This document shows, piece after piece, positions 24,960 to 34,424 of a DNA stretch of 64,000 nt; positions within the stretch are counted from its first letter, which is position 1, and each line of letters begins with the position of its first letter. This stretch comes from Bryobacteraceae bacterium (GTDB lineage Bacteria; Acidobacteriota; Terriglobia; Bryobacterales; Bryobacteraceae), in the NCBI GenBank assembly GCA_023384675.1, contig JAHDVK010000023.1, positions 1 through 64,000 of the forward strand, given 5' to 3'. The position numbers were made by a program, and so were the translations under genes. A model generated the notes under the pieces. It was not told the origin of the DNA. It saw only the letters and a list, made by a program, of their open reading frames with translations, and searched no databases.

Positions 24960-26822
24960 ATGCAAGCCACTCCGACCGCCCCGTCCCCGTTGGATGGGTT
25001 CGATTCGTCCGCCCCGCGGACGCCGATCGTCAACGATTTCAGCATTCAGGTTGCCACCGCCAACGGCAGCGGCAGCCAAACCTCCAACAATGTCCTGATG
25101 CGCTCCATCTTCCAGATGGGTGTGCCGGTGTCAGGCAAAAACCTCTTTCCGTCGAACATCGCCGGGCTGCCCACCTGGTTCACCATCCGCGCCAGCCGCC
25201 ACGGCTACATCGGCCGCAAGAAGGAGATCGACTTCCTCGTCGCCATGAATCCCGAATCGGCGCGCGAAGATGTCGAATCGCTCGCCCCGGGCGCGGCGGT
25301 GGTCTTCGATGAGCCGCTCAAGCTCGATCAGGTTCGAAGCGATCTGCATTTCTATCCCGTTCCTTTCGACAAGCTCGTCGGACCGGTGTGCCCCGAAGCC
25401 AAGCTGCGCAAACTCGTGCGGAACATGATCTACACGGGCGTGATGGCCCACCTGCTGGGCATCGAAATCGAGGAGGTCCGGCGCGCGCTCTTCAAGCAGT
25501 TCGGCGAACGCAAGCGCAAGGCAGCCGAAATGAATTGGGGCGCCGTGCTCGCCGGCCAGGAGTTCGCGGCCGCGAACCTGCCCAAGACCGACCCCTACCG
25601 TGTGCAGCGCATGGAAGCCACCCACGGGCGCATCATCATCGACGGCAACACCGCCTCGGCGCTCGGCTGCGTCTTCGCGGGCGTCACCGTGCTGACGTGG
25701 TATCCCATCACGCCTTCGTCGTCGCTGGCCGAGGCCTTGATCCACTACCTCGAAAAGCTCCGCATCGACTCCGAAACCGGCCGCCGCACCTTCGCCATCG
25801 TGCAGGCCGAGGACGAACTCGCCGCCATCGGCATGGCCATCGGCGCGGGCTGGGCGGGCGCGCGCGCCATGACCTGCACGTCCGGCCCCGGCATCTCGCT
25901 GATGTCCGAATTCATTGGCCTTGGCTACTATGCCGAAATCCCCGCCGTGGTGATCGACGTCCAGCGCGCGGGTCCTTCCACCGGGCTGCCCACCCGCACC
26001 ATGCAGTGCGACACGCTGCCCAACGCTGTGCTCTCGCATGGCGACACGATGCACCCCGTTTACTTCCCGTCGTCGCCCGAAGAGTGCTTCTCCATGTCGC
26101 ACGACGCCTTCGACTTGGCCGAAGGCTTCCAGACGCCCGTCTTCGTCAATACCGATCTCGACCTGGGCATGAACAACTGGATGTCGGAGCCGTTCGCGTA
26201 TCCGCAAACGCCCATCGACCGCGGCAAGGTGCTGTCCCCCGAAGACCTCGAGCGGCTCGGCGGCTTCGCCCGCTACCGCGATGTGGACGGCGACGGCGTC
26301 TGCTACCGCACCCTGCCCGGCACGAACCACGCCGCGGCGGGCTACTTCACGCGCGGCACCGGCCATAACGACAAAGCCGGCTACAGCGAACGCGAAGACG
26401 ATTTCGCGAACAATCTCGACCGCCTGCGCCGTAAGTTCGAATCGATCCGCGCGGCGCTGCCCGCGCCGGAAATTCAGCCGCGCGAGGGCGCACGGATCGG
26501 CATGGTCTACTACGGAACCTCGCGTTACGCCTGCGAGGAGGCGCGCGATCAGTTGAGCGCCGAAAACGGCGTGGAAATCGCGCTTTTTCGGGCTAAAGCG
26601 TGGCCTTTTGACCCCGTTTTGCACGATTTTTGCGCATCGTTCGAGCGCGTGTACGTCGTCGAGCAGAACCGCGACGCGCAACTGCTCTCGCTCATGCGAA
26701 TGGAGCTGTCCGCGGAATCGATCGCCAAACTCCGCAAGGTCAACTACTACGGCGGGCTGCCGCTCGATGCCCGCACGGTCAGCGATGCGATCCTCGCCCA
26801 GGAACAGGAGGCCGCCCGATGA
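24960..26822 (+). CDS. 2-oxoacid:acceptor oxidoreductase, alpha subunit (gamma-alpha fusion)
   Basis: 620 residues. Residues about 28-200 are the gamma (POR/KOR catalytic gamma) domain. From about 220 the alpha pyrimidine-binding domain follows, with YPITPSSSLAEA and the conserved TSGPGISLM. A transketolase-C-like end closes the protein. With the beta subunit it oxidatively decarboxylates a 2-oxoacid (2-oxoglutarate, KorA-like, is the commonest match) to acyl-CoA, reducing ferredoxin. The fused gamma-alpha arrangement is the usual one in aerobic bacteria. It overlaps the beta gene by four bases. 2-oxoglutarate versus pyruvate or branched acids cannot be settled by eye. Confidence 0.9.
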   Translation: MQATPTAPSPLDGFDSSAPRTPIVNDFSIQVATANGSGSQTSNNVLMRSIFQMGVPVSGKNLFPSNIAGLPTWFTIRASRHGYIGRKKEIDFLVAMNPESAREDVESLAPGAAVVFDEPLKLDQVRSDLHFYPVPFDKLVGPVCPEAKLRKLVRNMIYTGVMAHLLGIEIEEVRRALFKQFGERKRKAAEMNWGAVLAGQEFAAANLPKTDPYRVQRMEATHGRIIIDGNTASALGCVFAGVTVLTWYPITPSSSLAEALIHYLEKLRIDSETGRRTFAIVQAEDELAAIGMAIGAGWAGARAMTCTSGPGISLMSEFIGLGYYAEIPAVVIDVQRAGPSTGLPTRTMQCDTLPNAVLSHGDTMHPVYFPSSPEECFSMSHDAFDLAEGFQTPVFVNTDLDLGMNNWMSEPFAYPQTPIDRGKVLSPEDLERLGGFARYRDVDGDGVCYRTLPGTNHAAAGYFTRGTGHNDKAGYSEREDDFANNLDRLRRKFESIRAALPAPEIQPREGARIGMVYYGTSRYACEEARDQLSAENGVEIALFRAKAWPFDPVLHDFCASFERVYVVEQNRDAQLLSLMRMELSAESIAKLRKVNYYGGLPLDARTVSDAILAQEQEAAR

Positions 26823-27853
26823 GCACCGCCCCGGTGAAGAAAACAAACCAGTTAGGCTTCGAAATCCTCGATTACCGCGGCTCGAAAACCACGCTCTGCG
26901 CCGGCTGCGGCCACAACGCGATCACCGAACGGTTGATCGAAGCCGCCTGGACGATGGGCGTTGAACCCTGGCGGGTGGCGAAGGTCTCGGGGATCGGGTG
27001 TTCGTCGAAAACGCCCGCGTATTTCCTCGGACAGTCCCATGGTTTCAATGCTTTACATGGCCGGGCGCCGGCCGTGGCCACGGGCGCGATGCTGGCCAAC
27101 CAGACGCTGCGATGCGTGGTGGTGAGCGGCGACGGCGACACGGCATCGATCGGCATGGGCCAGTTCATCCACATGCTGCGCCGCAACCCGCCCATGACCT
27201 ACATCATTGAGAACAATGGCGTTTATGGCCTGACGAAGGGGCAGTTCTCCGCCACCGCCGACATCGGCTCGACGCTAAAAAACGGAACGCCGAACCACCT
27301 CGCTCCCATCGACTGCTGCCAGCTGGCGCTGGAACTCGGCGCCACGTTCGTCGCGCGGTCGTTTTCGGGCGATAAACGGCAACTTTCGGCCATTTTGAAG
27401 GCTTGTATGGGCCATAACGGGCTGGCTGTGGTGGATGTGATCTCGCCGTGCACGACGTTCAATGACCACAGCGGCTCCACCAAGAGTTATTCCTACATGA
27501 AGGATCATGAGGAGCCGATTCACGACATCGATTTCGTGCCCCATTATGAAGACATCGCGGTGGAATACGAGGAAGGCGCGGCGCGCGAGGTGACGCTGCA
27601 CGACGGCTCGCGGCTGGTGCTGCGCAAACTCGAGCGCGACTATGACCCGAGCGACCGCCTGCATGCGCTCCAGGCGCTCTACGCGGCGGCGAGCGCGCGC
27701 GAAGTGCTGACCGGCATTCTCTACGTCGAGCCCGCGCGCGAGAATCTGATGGAGTCGCTGAAGGTGTCCGCGGAGCCTTTGGCGACGCTGCCGGAACATC
27801 TGGTGCGGCCGGGTCCGGAGGCGCTGGAAGCGGTGGTGGAGGAGTTCAGGTAG
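26819..27853 (+). CDS. 2-oxoacid:acceptor oxidoreductase, beta subunit
   Basis: 344 residues. The TPP-binding beta subunit shows CAGCGHN (C27, C30), GIGCSS (C61) as cluster-ligand cysteines and GDGDTASIGMGQ...NNGVYGLTKG as the thiamine-diphosphate motif. It partners the upstream alpha subunit; the ATG overlaps the alpha stop (ATGA). No separate ferredoxin-like delta subunit is encoded nearby, as expected for the two-subunit KorAB type. The open frame extends 63 codons upstream but that part is an out-of-frame shadow of the alpha gene. Confidence 0.9.
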   Translation: MSTAPVKKTNQLGFEILDYRGSKTTLCAGCGHNAITERLIEAAWTMGVEPWRVAKVSGIGCSSKTPAYFLGQSHGFNALHGRAPAVATGAMLANQTLRCVVVSGDGDTASIGMGQFIHMLRRNPPMTYIIENNGVYGLTKGQFSATADIGSTLKNGTPNHLAPIDCCQLALELGATFVARSFSGDKRQLSAILKACMGHNGLAVVDVISPCTTFNDHSGSTKSYSYMKDHEEPIHDIDFVPHYEDIAVEYEEGAAREVTLHDGSRLVLRKLERDYDPSDRLHALQALYAAASAREVLTGILYVEPARENLMESLKVSAEPLATLPEHLVRPGPEALEAVVEEFR

Positions 27854-27866
27854 GCTCGCAGCCGGG

Positions 27867-28295
27867 TTAGCCTCTGGGCGCGGGCAGCATGTTGCGAATG
27901 GCGGCGATGCGCCACCCGGAAGGGGTTTTGTGGAGGATGAAGGTACTCCACATGCGGCGGGTTTCGGCGGCGGCGATTTCGTAGCGGCCGTCGGCGATGG
28001 CGACATCGGCGGTCAGGAAACGGACGGATTGGACCTGCACCGTGCGGCGGCCTTCGTTTTGCCGCGAACTCGCCATGACCCCCTTCACGAGGGCGTCTTT
28101 GCCCCTGCGCCATTCGCCGGAAGAGACAAGCTGGTCGGCATCGCTGGTGAACAGAGCCTCGGTCTGCTCCTCGTTCAATGCCTCGCGGGCATCCATGTAA
28201 CGGGTGATGAGGGCGCGGATGGCTGCCTCGTCCTGGCTCAGAGTGGCGCTGGCAGGCTGAGACAGGGTTAGGGAGAGGAGCAGGATATGGAGCAT
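27867..28295 (-). CDS. exported SnoaL-like/DUF4440 protein
   Basis: 142 residues. A signal peptide ([17 protein letters not shown]) is followed by an NTF2-fold domain of the DUF4440/SgcJ type. It opens with [18 protein letters not shown] and closes with [11 protein letters not shown]. These small domains bind hydrophobic ligands or act as isomerase-like proteins, and the specific role is unknown. It is convergent with the oxidoreductase operon and is not obviously linked to it. Confidence 0.8.
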   Translation of the reverse strand: MLHILLLSLTLSQPASATLSQDEAAIRALITRYMDAREALNEEQTEALFTSDADQLVSSGEWRRGKDALVKGVMASSRQNEGRRTVQVQSVRFLTADVAIADGRYEIAAAETRRMWSTFILHKTPSGWRIAAIRNMLPAPRG

Positions 28296-28329
28296 TTCCG
28301 TTTTATAGCAAACCGGGCGGTAAGAAATG

Positions 28330-28370
28330 AAAAAGCCCTGTGGCGAGGCATTGATGCTTCACCACAGGGC
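28330..28370 (-). terminator. Rho-independent terminator of the PEP-CTERM-like gene
   Basis: Read on the minus strand, GCCCTGTGG (28370-28362) pairs with CCACAGGGC (28343-28335) and is followed at once by five T. It lies 23 bases past the stop of the gene at 28393-29070. Confidence 0.75.
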
Positions 28371-28392
28371 CATTGGCTTGCGGAAGTAGCGT

Positions 28393-29070
28393 TTATTGCT
28401 GCTCGGCGCGGCGGCGCAGGGTCAGCACCAAGCCGAACAGACCGAACAGGCAGATCCCGAGCATTCCGGCGGCAGAGCCTTCCGGGACGCTCACGGTCAT
28501 CATGCGCTGCGAGTTAGTACGGTCTATCGGCGTGAACACTTGAAAATTCGGAGTCCAGGTTTGGCTTCCTGCCCAAGCAAGGAATTCCTCCGCCCTATTC
28601 CGAATATTAGAATCGATAGCTAACGAGGAGCTTGAGGGTCGCATGTACGCCGTGGTGTCGAAAACCCTCCAGATCGCCCAGGAGTATCCGGCACGGTCGA
28701 GATTCGACAAGTTCGGGGTGTACAGCAGACGGTGACCCAGCCTTGCTGCAAGATCATACATAACTTGGGTCGCCGGCTGAATTGCACCATAGTTTTGCGG
28801 TCCCGAATCAAAAGTGCGGTTGTAGACGTAGGGCGTGCCGGTGGACGTCGTCAGGCGATAGTCAAGACAGATAACGGCCAGAGTCGCACTTTGGGGGACA
28901 TCATTAATCGCAGTGATGTTCCCAACGTAGGGACTCACATAGACGCTATGCTGCACTAACGACGGCGAACCGATGCTTATCGACATATTCACCGTGTCGG
29001 CGAATGCCATCGGTGCCGTCATGCAGAGTAAGGCGACTAGCAGCGCCTTGCTCCAACGAGATTTCATCAT
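28393..29070 (-). CDS. exported protein with PEP-CTERM-like C-terminus
   Basis: 225 residues. A signal peptide (ALLVALLCMTAPMAFA) precedes a mature part without recognised domains. The C-terminus is VPEGSAAGMLGIC, then a hydrophobic helix and LRRRAEQQ. This is the layout of PEP-CTERM sorting signals recognised by exosortase, but with VPEG instead of the usual VPEP. Such proteins are exported, often with exopolysaccharide production. No exosortase gene is in the window. A terminator follows at 28330-28370. Confidence 0.75.
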   Translation of the reverse strand: MMKSRWSKALLVALLCMTAPMAFADTVNMSISIGSPSLVQHSVYVSPYVGNITAINDVPQSATLAVICLDYRLTTSTGTPYVYNRTFDSGPQNYGAIQPATQVMYDLAARLGHRLLYTPNLSNLDRAGYSWAIWRVFDTTAYMRPSSSSLAIDSNIRNRAEEFLAWAGSQTWTPNFQVFTPIDRTNSQRMMTVSVPEGSAAGMLGICLFGLFGLVLTLRRRAEQQ

Positions 29071-29546
29071 GCTACCTCCGAAAAGATGTTCTAAGCGGGG
29101 CCCGTTGATCCGGCTTGCATTTACTTCTCTGGTCGCTCATCGCCGGAGACGGATCGCCTCGCTATAGCTGGTAGTATGACATCCAGCCGGATCACGGACA
29201 AGACCTAAATGGTGCGTGTTGGTACTAGAACGCGGCGGGTCCTGGCTGTGGAAAACGGTGGATTATCAATCTCTTGCGGTGAGGATGGCCCGCGGGCAGG
29301 CCGGCGCCGCAGGCCCAAATCCACACGCGGCATTAACCTGGCGCCTGCCGCCGCAAGCGGCCGTAAGGCGTTGAAAAGAAATAACAATCGCAGGTAAGAC
29401 CCAGTGGCGCCGTCGAACTGACCGCTTCCAGAGCTCCCCTCAACCACGCTTCCTGGGAGGCTGGAGGCCCACAAACCAGTAAAACTGTTCATTCTGGACA
29501 TACTGGATATGTACTAATATGAATTCATACGGAGGATGGTATCCAG
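29071..29546. other. gene-free region
   Basis: Nothing I can support. Short open frames on both strands have no signal, family or ribosome site. The last 60 bases are AT-richer (TGGACA, then TAATAT at 29515-29520) and probably hold the promoter of the next gene, though the spacer is only 14 bases. Confidence 0.45.
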
Positions 29547-30479
29547 ATGAATCCGACATTGAGTATCGGCGCCCGCGGCCCGGCGGTGGTGGTGCTGCAG
29601 ACCGCGCTGAATAAGGCCATGCCGGCGCTGCCGCCGCTGGTTCCCGATGGGGCCTTCGGGCCGGCCACGCGAAGCCGCGTCGTCGAATTTCAGCGATCCC
29701 GGCGGCTAAGCCCCGACGGTGTGGTGGGCCCCAACACGTGGGCGGCATTGGGCAGCGCAGCCGTGGGCGGTCCGCCTGTCCCTCCGGGCTTTCCTCCTCC
29801 GCCCGCGCCTCCCGGCCAGACTCCCGCGCCGCCTGCCCCTCCTTCGCCGGCGGCTGGCAATGGCGCAGGCGCCAAGATTGCCGCCGTGGCCCTGAAGGAG
29901 TATCAGAACTTCGGCTGGTTCGGCAATACGGCGTTCAACCCCTCGAACCCGCGCATTGCGGGGAAGCGCTGCAGCGATTCCGTTACCCGCAAACGCCAGG
30001 GCGGCGAGCATCTTCGGGAGATATTCTCCATCGCAGGGGGACCCGCTGCCGACCGCTGCCTGACGCTCAGCAAGCAGGCGGAGGCCATGTATGGACGCAG
30101 CTATAGCGCCTCCGAGCGGAACAACACCGACATTGTCTCCTGGTGTGGCATCTTCGCCCTCTATTGCGCCAAGCAGGCCGGCCTGCGCCTCTCAGGATGG
30201 CCGCTCAAATACTCCATCGGCAAAGCCAAGCCCACCGATGAATGGCGTGTTCGCGGTCCCGGCGAGGCTCCCGAGCCGGGCGATATCGGCATTATCCATC
30301 CCATGGCCGAGAACCATCACTTCGTCGTCACTCAGGTGGCGGGCACCACGATCTCCTCGATCGACGGCAACAGCGGCATGTTGATGGAGATCACGCAAAA
30401 GAACGGCGGCTACAGCGCGCAGCAGGTGCGCGGCAGCGGCGGCGGTTTCCTGGCTCCCATCTGGGAGCGGGTGCTGTAG
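29547..30479 (+). CDS. peptidoglycan-binding protein with CHAP/NlpC-like hydrolase domain
   Basis: 310 residues. Residues about 5-70 are a PG_binding_1 domain (LSIGARGPAVVVLQ, PDGAFGPATRSRVVEFQ, DGVVGPNTWAALG). A Pro-rich linker (about 75-103) follows. The C-terminal domain has a Cys-His-Asn arrangement (C200 in SWCGIFALYC, H257/H258 in NHHFVVT, N275 in DGNSG) like CHAP cysteine amidases or endopeptidases. There is no signal peptide, so release may need lysis or a non-Sec route, as for phage or effector-type lysins. GGAGG at 29532-29536 gives a good ribosome site. No secretion or phage genes are nearby. Confidence 0.8.
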   Translation: MNPTLSIGARGPAVVVLQTALNKAMPALPPLVPDGAFGPATRSRVVEFQRSRRLSPDGVVGPNTWAALGSAAVGGPPVPPGFPPPPAPPGQTPAPPAPPSPAAGNGAGAKIAAVALKEYQNFGWFGNTAFNPSNPRIAGKRCSDSVTRKRQGGEHLREIFSIAGGPAADRCLTLSKQAEAMYGRSYSASERNNTDIVSWCGIFALYCAKQAGLRLSGWPLKYSIGKAKPTDEWRVRGPGEAPEPGDIGIIHPMAENHHFVVTQVAGTTISSIDGNSGMLMEITQKNGGYSAQQVRGSGGGFLAPIWERVL

Positions 30480-30605
30480 CGGGTCTGTTGGCCTACGTTC
30501 TCCAGGCCGGGCCCTTCTTAGAAACCCGGCGCGACACCATCGCACGTTCGTAATTCTTGAACCCTCCGGGCGGCGGCCATCGATCCTGGCTGTATGGGCG
30601 GGGAG

Positions 30606-31880
30606 CTACGGCCGTCCCGGCTCGTTGAGCCACATGCCGCGCAGGCCGTAGAGCTGGATGAGGTGGTGGTCCATGATGCGTTCGGCGGCGCCGGGCTCGA
30701 TCGTGGTGGCGTTATCGGCGCCGTAGCCGCCGTAGGCGGCGGTCCGGATGCCGGGGATGTAGCCGGGCCAGGGATCGGGGGTGGATTGGGTGTAGCCGTA
30801 GAACAGGGGATACGGCACATCGGCATGCTGCTTCCATCGCTCCTGCATTGTGAGGAAAGGTTCGCCGGGAACGCTGGCGATGGCGATTTCGCCGTTGATC
30901 AGAACGGTGCTCAGGCCCACGGGAATCTTGGTTTCCTTAGCCCAGCGGCCTTTGAAGTTCAGTGTGGTGGTGTGGTGGAGGATGGAGGCGGGTTTGGGTT
31001 CGCCGGGTTTGAGGCGTTTTGCGGTCTTGAGCACTTCATCGGCCAGCAGGTCGCCCATGCGCGTCATGGTGGCGAAGTCCTTTTCGGTATCGCCGGTGCG
31101 GCCCTGGAAGAGGGGATTGGTTTCGGCGGCGGCGCCCTGGACAAACATAGCCTGCACGCCGGGCATGGCGGATTCGATGCGGCGTTGCAGGACGCCGGGG
31201 AAATCGCCGGAGTAGAGGCAATTCGTGGTGCCGAGCGCGACGGGGTGGGCGGTGTAGTGGACGATCAAGGCCCGCGGCGCGCCTTCGGGCGAGGAAACCT
31301 GGAGGAGCACGTATTCGGGGTCCACGGGCCCATGGGGGACGCGGTCGAGGTTGTCGAACAGCGCCCGCGCGCGCCCGTCTTCACGCAGCAAGAGCCGGTT
31401 ATAGCCGAGACGGATGGCGCCGCGTTCGAGCGACAGGCGAGCGGGGGTCATCCGGGAGGAGGCTTCGCGGAGGGCCTGCATGATCTTTTCTTCCAACTGG
31501 GCGAGGTAGGGGGAGGGGCCATCCGTGCCCAGCGAAGCGCCGAGGAAGGCGGGTGCGGAATGGGTGTGCGAAGGGGCAAGGAGCACCAGGGGCAGCTGGA
31601 GTTCATCGGCGGCGCGGCGGTGGATGGAGGCACCGGCGATGGAACCGAGGTCCATGGTGACGATGGCGATCCGGGTTTCGCCGGCCTGCAGCACGAGCGC
31701 CTTGGCGTGGAGGGCGTCACGGACGCCGACCGCGGGTCCGCATTTGCGGTTGCGGTAGCCGTACATGGGGCCGAACTCAGTGGGGGTGATGTCGATGCGG
31801 GCCAGGCCGGCGAGCAACTCCTGCGCGGGCAGCAGCGTGGAGCAGGTCAGAATGAGCGAAACGAACGGGATGAAATTCAT
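30606..31880 (-). CDS. neutral/alkaline ceramidase-like exported protein
   Basis: About 424 residues from the ATG at 31880, which gives a proper signal peptide (NFIPFVSLILTCSTLLPAQ). The mature protein starts GLARIDITPTEFGPMYGY and contains LAPSHTHSAPA, the pattern of the neutral/alkaline non-lysosomal ceramidase N-terminal domain with its zinc histidines. It is shorter than full ceramidases (about 650-700 residues) and lacks their C-terminal domain, as do many environmental homologues. Hydrolysis of an amide or ester is likely but ceramide is not proven. It lies downstream of the TonB receptor on the same strand, 54 bases apart. Confidence 0.8.
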   Translation of the reverse strand: MNFIPFVSLILTCSTLLPAQELLAGLARIDITPTEFGPMYGYRNRKCGPAVGVRDALHAKALVLQAGETRIAIVTMDLGSIAGASIHRRAADELQLPLVLLAPSHTHSAPAFLGASLGTDGPSPYLAQLEEKIMQALREASSRMTPARLSLERGAIRLGYNRLLLREDGRARALFDNLDRVPHGPVDPEYVLLQVSSPEGAPRALIVHYTAHPVALGTTNCLYSGDFPGVLQRRIESAMPGVQAMFVQGAAAETNPLFQGRTGDTEKDFATMTRMGDLLADEVLKTAKRLKPGEPKPASILHHTTTLNFKGRWAKETKIPVGLSTVLINGEIAIASVPGEPFLTMQERWKQHADVPYPLFYGYTQSTPDPWPGYIPGIRTAAYGGYGADNATTIEPGAAERIMDHHLIQLYGLRGMWLNEPGRP

Positions 31881-31934
31881 GGAAGGCCTCTTCTTGATGC
31901 CTTCCATCATATTCCCGGCAGATGGCGCGTGTGT

Positions 31935-34265
31935 TCAGAAACGCCACTCCATGCCAACAAGGGGGAACAGCCCGAGTTGGGTGTTTTCCTGAATCGCGTT
32001 CTGAGAGCGGTTCCAGCTGAAGCCCGCCACGTTCTGCCGGTTGATGATGTTCTGCACGCCCAAAAAGACGAGCAGCGGTTTGTCGCGAACGGTGAATGTG
32101 CGGTCCAGGCGGAAGTCCACGCGCACGTAATCGGGCAGCCGCTCCGCATTCACGCGCGCGAGATCGAACACGCCGCGGCGCTGCGCCGCGGAGAGCGTTT
32201 CGTCGAAGGGGATAAAGGGACGGCCGGTGAGGTAAGCGAAACGGGTGGAGACTTCCCATTTCGGACTGAGGCGGTAGCCGCCGACGAAGTTGGCGACAAA
32301 GGGATAGTCGAACGAACCGGGGCGAAGGACCCCATCAAGGCCCGCATGCCGCGCTTGAGAGAGGGCGAAATTAGCCTGCCCGAACCACTTGTCCGTGAAT
32401 TTCTTTTCGAGAAAAAGTTCGATGCCTTGGGCGCGTCCGCGGCCGGCCGAGACAAGCGGCAGCAGGATGTCGCGCACGTTGAAGGTGTCGCCGATGTTGG
32501 CGAAAGAGAGTTGCGGGATATCCCGTGCGGCGGGGTAGTCCTTGTAGTCTTTGCGGTAGGCCTCCAGGGTGACGCGGAAGCTGGGGGAGACGATATAGGA
32601 GAAGCCGGTGACGTAATGATCGGCGCGCAGCGGGACCATGCTCTGGTTTTCGGGAAAGGCCGCAAGGAAGAGAAAGAAGGGCTGCTGGAAATAGGAGCCG
32701 TAGGAGGCGCGCCAGCTCAGCTTTTCGGTAAGCCGGACCGAGAGGCCCGCGCGCGGCGAGAAACGTGTGCTTTGGAGGAGGGAATAGTGATCGACGCGCC
32801 CGCCCCAGGTGAGATTGACGCGCGGGCCCATGCGCCGGGAGGCCTGGACATAGCCGGAGTTCTGGTAGGCGCGGAAGCCCCGGTCGAGCGAGAACGGGTA
32901 CACATCGGGGATCTGTGAATAGGGCGTGGCGCTGCCGAAGGGCGAGGCCACGCGGTAATTGAGGTTGAAGATCTTGAAGGCGGCGCCAGCCTGAATTTTT
33001 TCGAGAAAGGGGGCGTAGAGTGTGAGGTCGTATTTCAGCGTGGTTTCGCGCTCGCGGCTGTCGTCGTCGAAGACAAGCGGGCTGGCGCCGATCAGGTCCG
33101 GGATCGGGATACCGGGTGGCGGGACGCCGTCGCGCGCCAGGTCACGCACCGCCGAAACCGTGGTGGCTTCCGAATGGGTGAGCCCCAGCAGGCCCACGCC
33201 TCGCGCGCCGAACAGGCGCTGCCAGTTCAGCCCGGTGGCGGCGCGCGTTCCCCGGTAGCGGATGTCGAAGTTGTTGATTTCCCGGTCCTCGCCGGGGTTC
33301 TCGCGGGCGCCGAGGCGGATATCGTCCCAGCCGGAGAGATTGGCTGCCCAGACACGGTCGCGCGGGGTGAGGTCGTAGACCACCTTGGCATTGATGGAAT
33401 AGTACACGGGCACGCCGCCGAAGCCGACATCGTCGGTGAAGAAGTCCAGGAAGGAGCGGCGGGCCGAAACCACCCAGGAGCCGCGGCCCTCGCGGATGGG
33501 GCCTTCGAGAATGCCGCCCGCGCCGCCGAAGCCGAGCGTGGCGCGGCCGCGAACCTGGTCGCGCGCCCCTTCGCGCTGGGTGATCTGCAGGACGGAGGAG
33601 GCGCGATTGATGTAGGGCGCGGGATAGCCGCCGGTGAGAAACGTGGTGTCGGCGATGAGCGCGGGGTCGAGAATCGACACCGTGCCTCCGGCCGAAGCGA
33701 AGTTGGCGAAGGAGTTGATGTTCGGGACTTCGATGTTATCCACAACAAACAGGTTCTCGACCGGTGAACCACCGCGCACGATGATGTCGTTCCGGAAATC
33801 GTCGCTGCCGACGACGACGCCAGGCAGGGTTTGCAGGTAACGCGAAACGTCTTGCAGGGCGCCCGCGGCCTTGAAGATCTCGCGAGGCTGGATGAGATAG
33901 CCGGAGTTTTTCACCTCCTCGGGGACGGCGAAGACGGGTTCGGTGACGGTGACGGATTGCTCGAGGGCTTCCAGCGCGGGCAGGGTCACCTCGACTCGGG
34001 TTTCCAGCCCGGCGCGCACCTCGACTGCTTCAGTCCGGACCGGCGGCCGGCCGGGAGCCCGGACGCTCAACGTATAAGTGCCCGAGCGGACTTCGGTCAG
34101 GCGAAACGCTCCGGTGGCGTCCGCGGCGATACAGCGCGCTGTTTCCTCGAGGCAAACTTCCGCTCCCGCTTCCGAAACCGTTCCCCTGAGCGTCCCGGCG
34201 CCCGTGGTGTCCTGGGCGGATGCCGCAGACAAAACGGCGATCAGCAAAAGAAAAAATTGAAGCAT
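31935..34265 (-). CDS. TonB-dependent outer-membrane receptor with CarboxypepD_reg domain
   Basis: 776 residues. A signal peptide (LQFFLLLIAVLSAASA) is followed by a carboxypeptidase-regulatory-like domain (about 25-95: GTVSEAG, GAFRLTEVRSGTYTLSVRAPG). A plug domain (about 115-230: LQTLPGVVVGSDDFRNDIIVRGG) and a beta-barrel ending in aromatic WRF complete it. It imports a large or scarce ligand using TonB/ExbB/ExbD energy. The substrate is unknown; coupling with the ceramidase-like gene downstream suggests a lipid or amide nutrient, which is inference only. Confidence 0.88.
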   Translation of the reverse strand: MLQFFLLLIAVLSAASAQDTTGAGTLRGTVSEAGAEVCLEETARCIAADATGAFRLTEVRSGTYTLSVRAPGRPPVRTEAVEVRAGLETRVEVTLPALEALEQSVTVTEPVFAVPEEVKNSGYLIQPREIFKAAGALQDVSRYLQTLPGVVVGSDDFRNDIIVRGGSPVENLFVVDNIEVPNINSFANFASAGGTVSILDPALIADTTFLTGGYPAPYINRASSVLQITQREGARDQVRGRATLGFGGAGGILEGPIREGRGSWVVSARRSFLDFFTDDVGFGGVPVYYSINAKVVYDLTPRDRVWAANLSGWDDIRLGARENPGEDREINNFDIRYRGTRAATGLNWQRLFGARGVGLLGLTHSEATTVSAVRDLARDGVPPPGIPIPDLIGASPLVFDDDSRERETTLKYDLTLYAPFLEKIQAGAAFKIFNLNYRVASPFGSATPYSQIPDVYPFSLDRGFRAYQNSGYVQASRRMGPRVNLTWGGRVDHYSLLQSTRFSPRAGLSVRLTEKLSWRASYGSYFQQPFFLFLAAFPENQSMVPLRADHYVTGFSYIVSPSFRVTLEAYRKDYKDYPAARDIPQLSFANIGDTFNVRDILLPLVSAGRGRAQGIELFLEKKFTDKWFGQANFALSQARHAGLDGVLRPGSFDYPFVANFVGGYRLSPKWEVSTRFAYLTGRPFIPFDETLSAAQRRGVFDLARVNAERLPDYVRVDFRLDRTFTVRDKPLLVFLGVQNIINRQNVAGFSWNRSQNAIQENTQLGLFPLVGMEWRF

Positions 34266-34424
34266 AATATTCCTTTCAAGGATTCAACGGGAGAGAAACC
34301 GGGATCATTTTCTTCTGGCTGAATCCACAAAGTTCGAGCCCCAACAGCAACCGAAGAGACCGCGCAGGAAGACGTCTGTGCGGTGCAGGAGGGCGACGGC
34401 GAACCGGGTGACCGCGTCCGCCTG

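Noticed and set aside
25131-26846. 571-residue open frame on the minus strand
   Set aside because: Antisense shadow of the 2-oxoacid oxidoreductase alpha gene.
30594-32918. 774-residue open frame on the plus strand
   Set aside because: Antisense to the ceramidase-like and TonB-receptor genes, whose proteins have signal peptides and family motifs.
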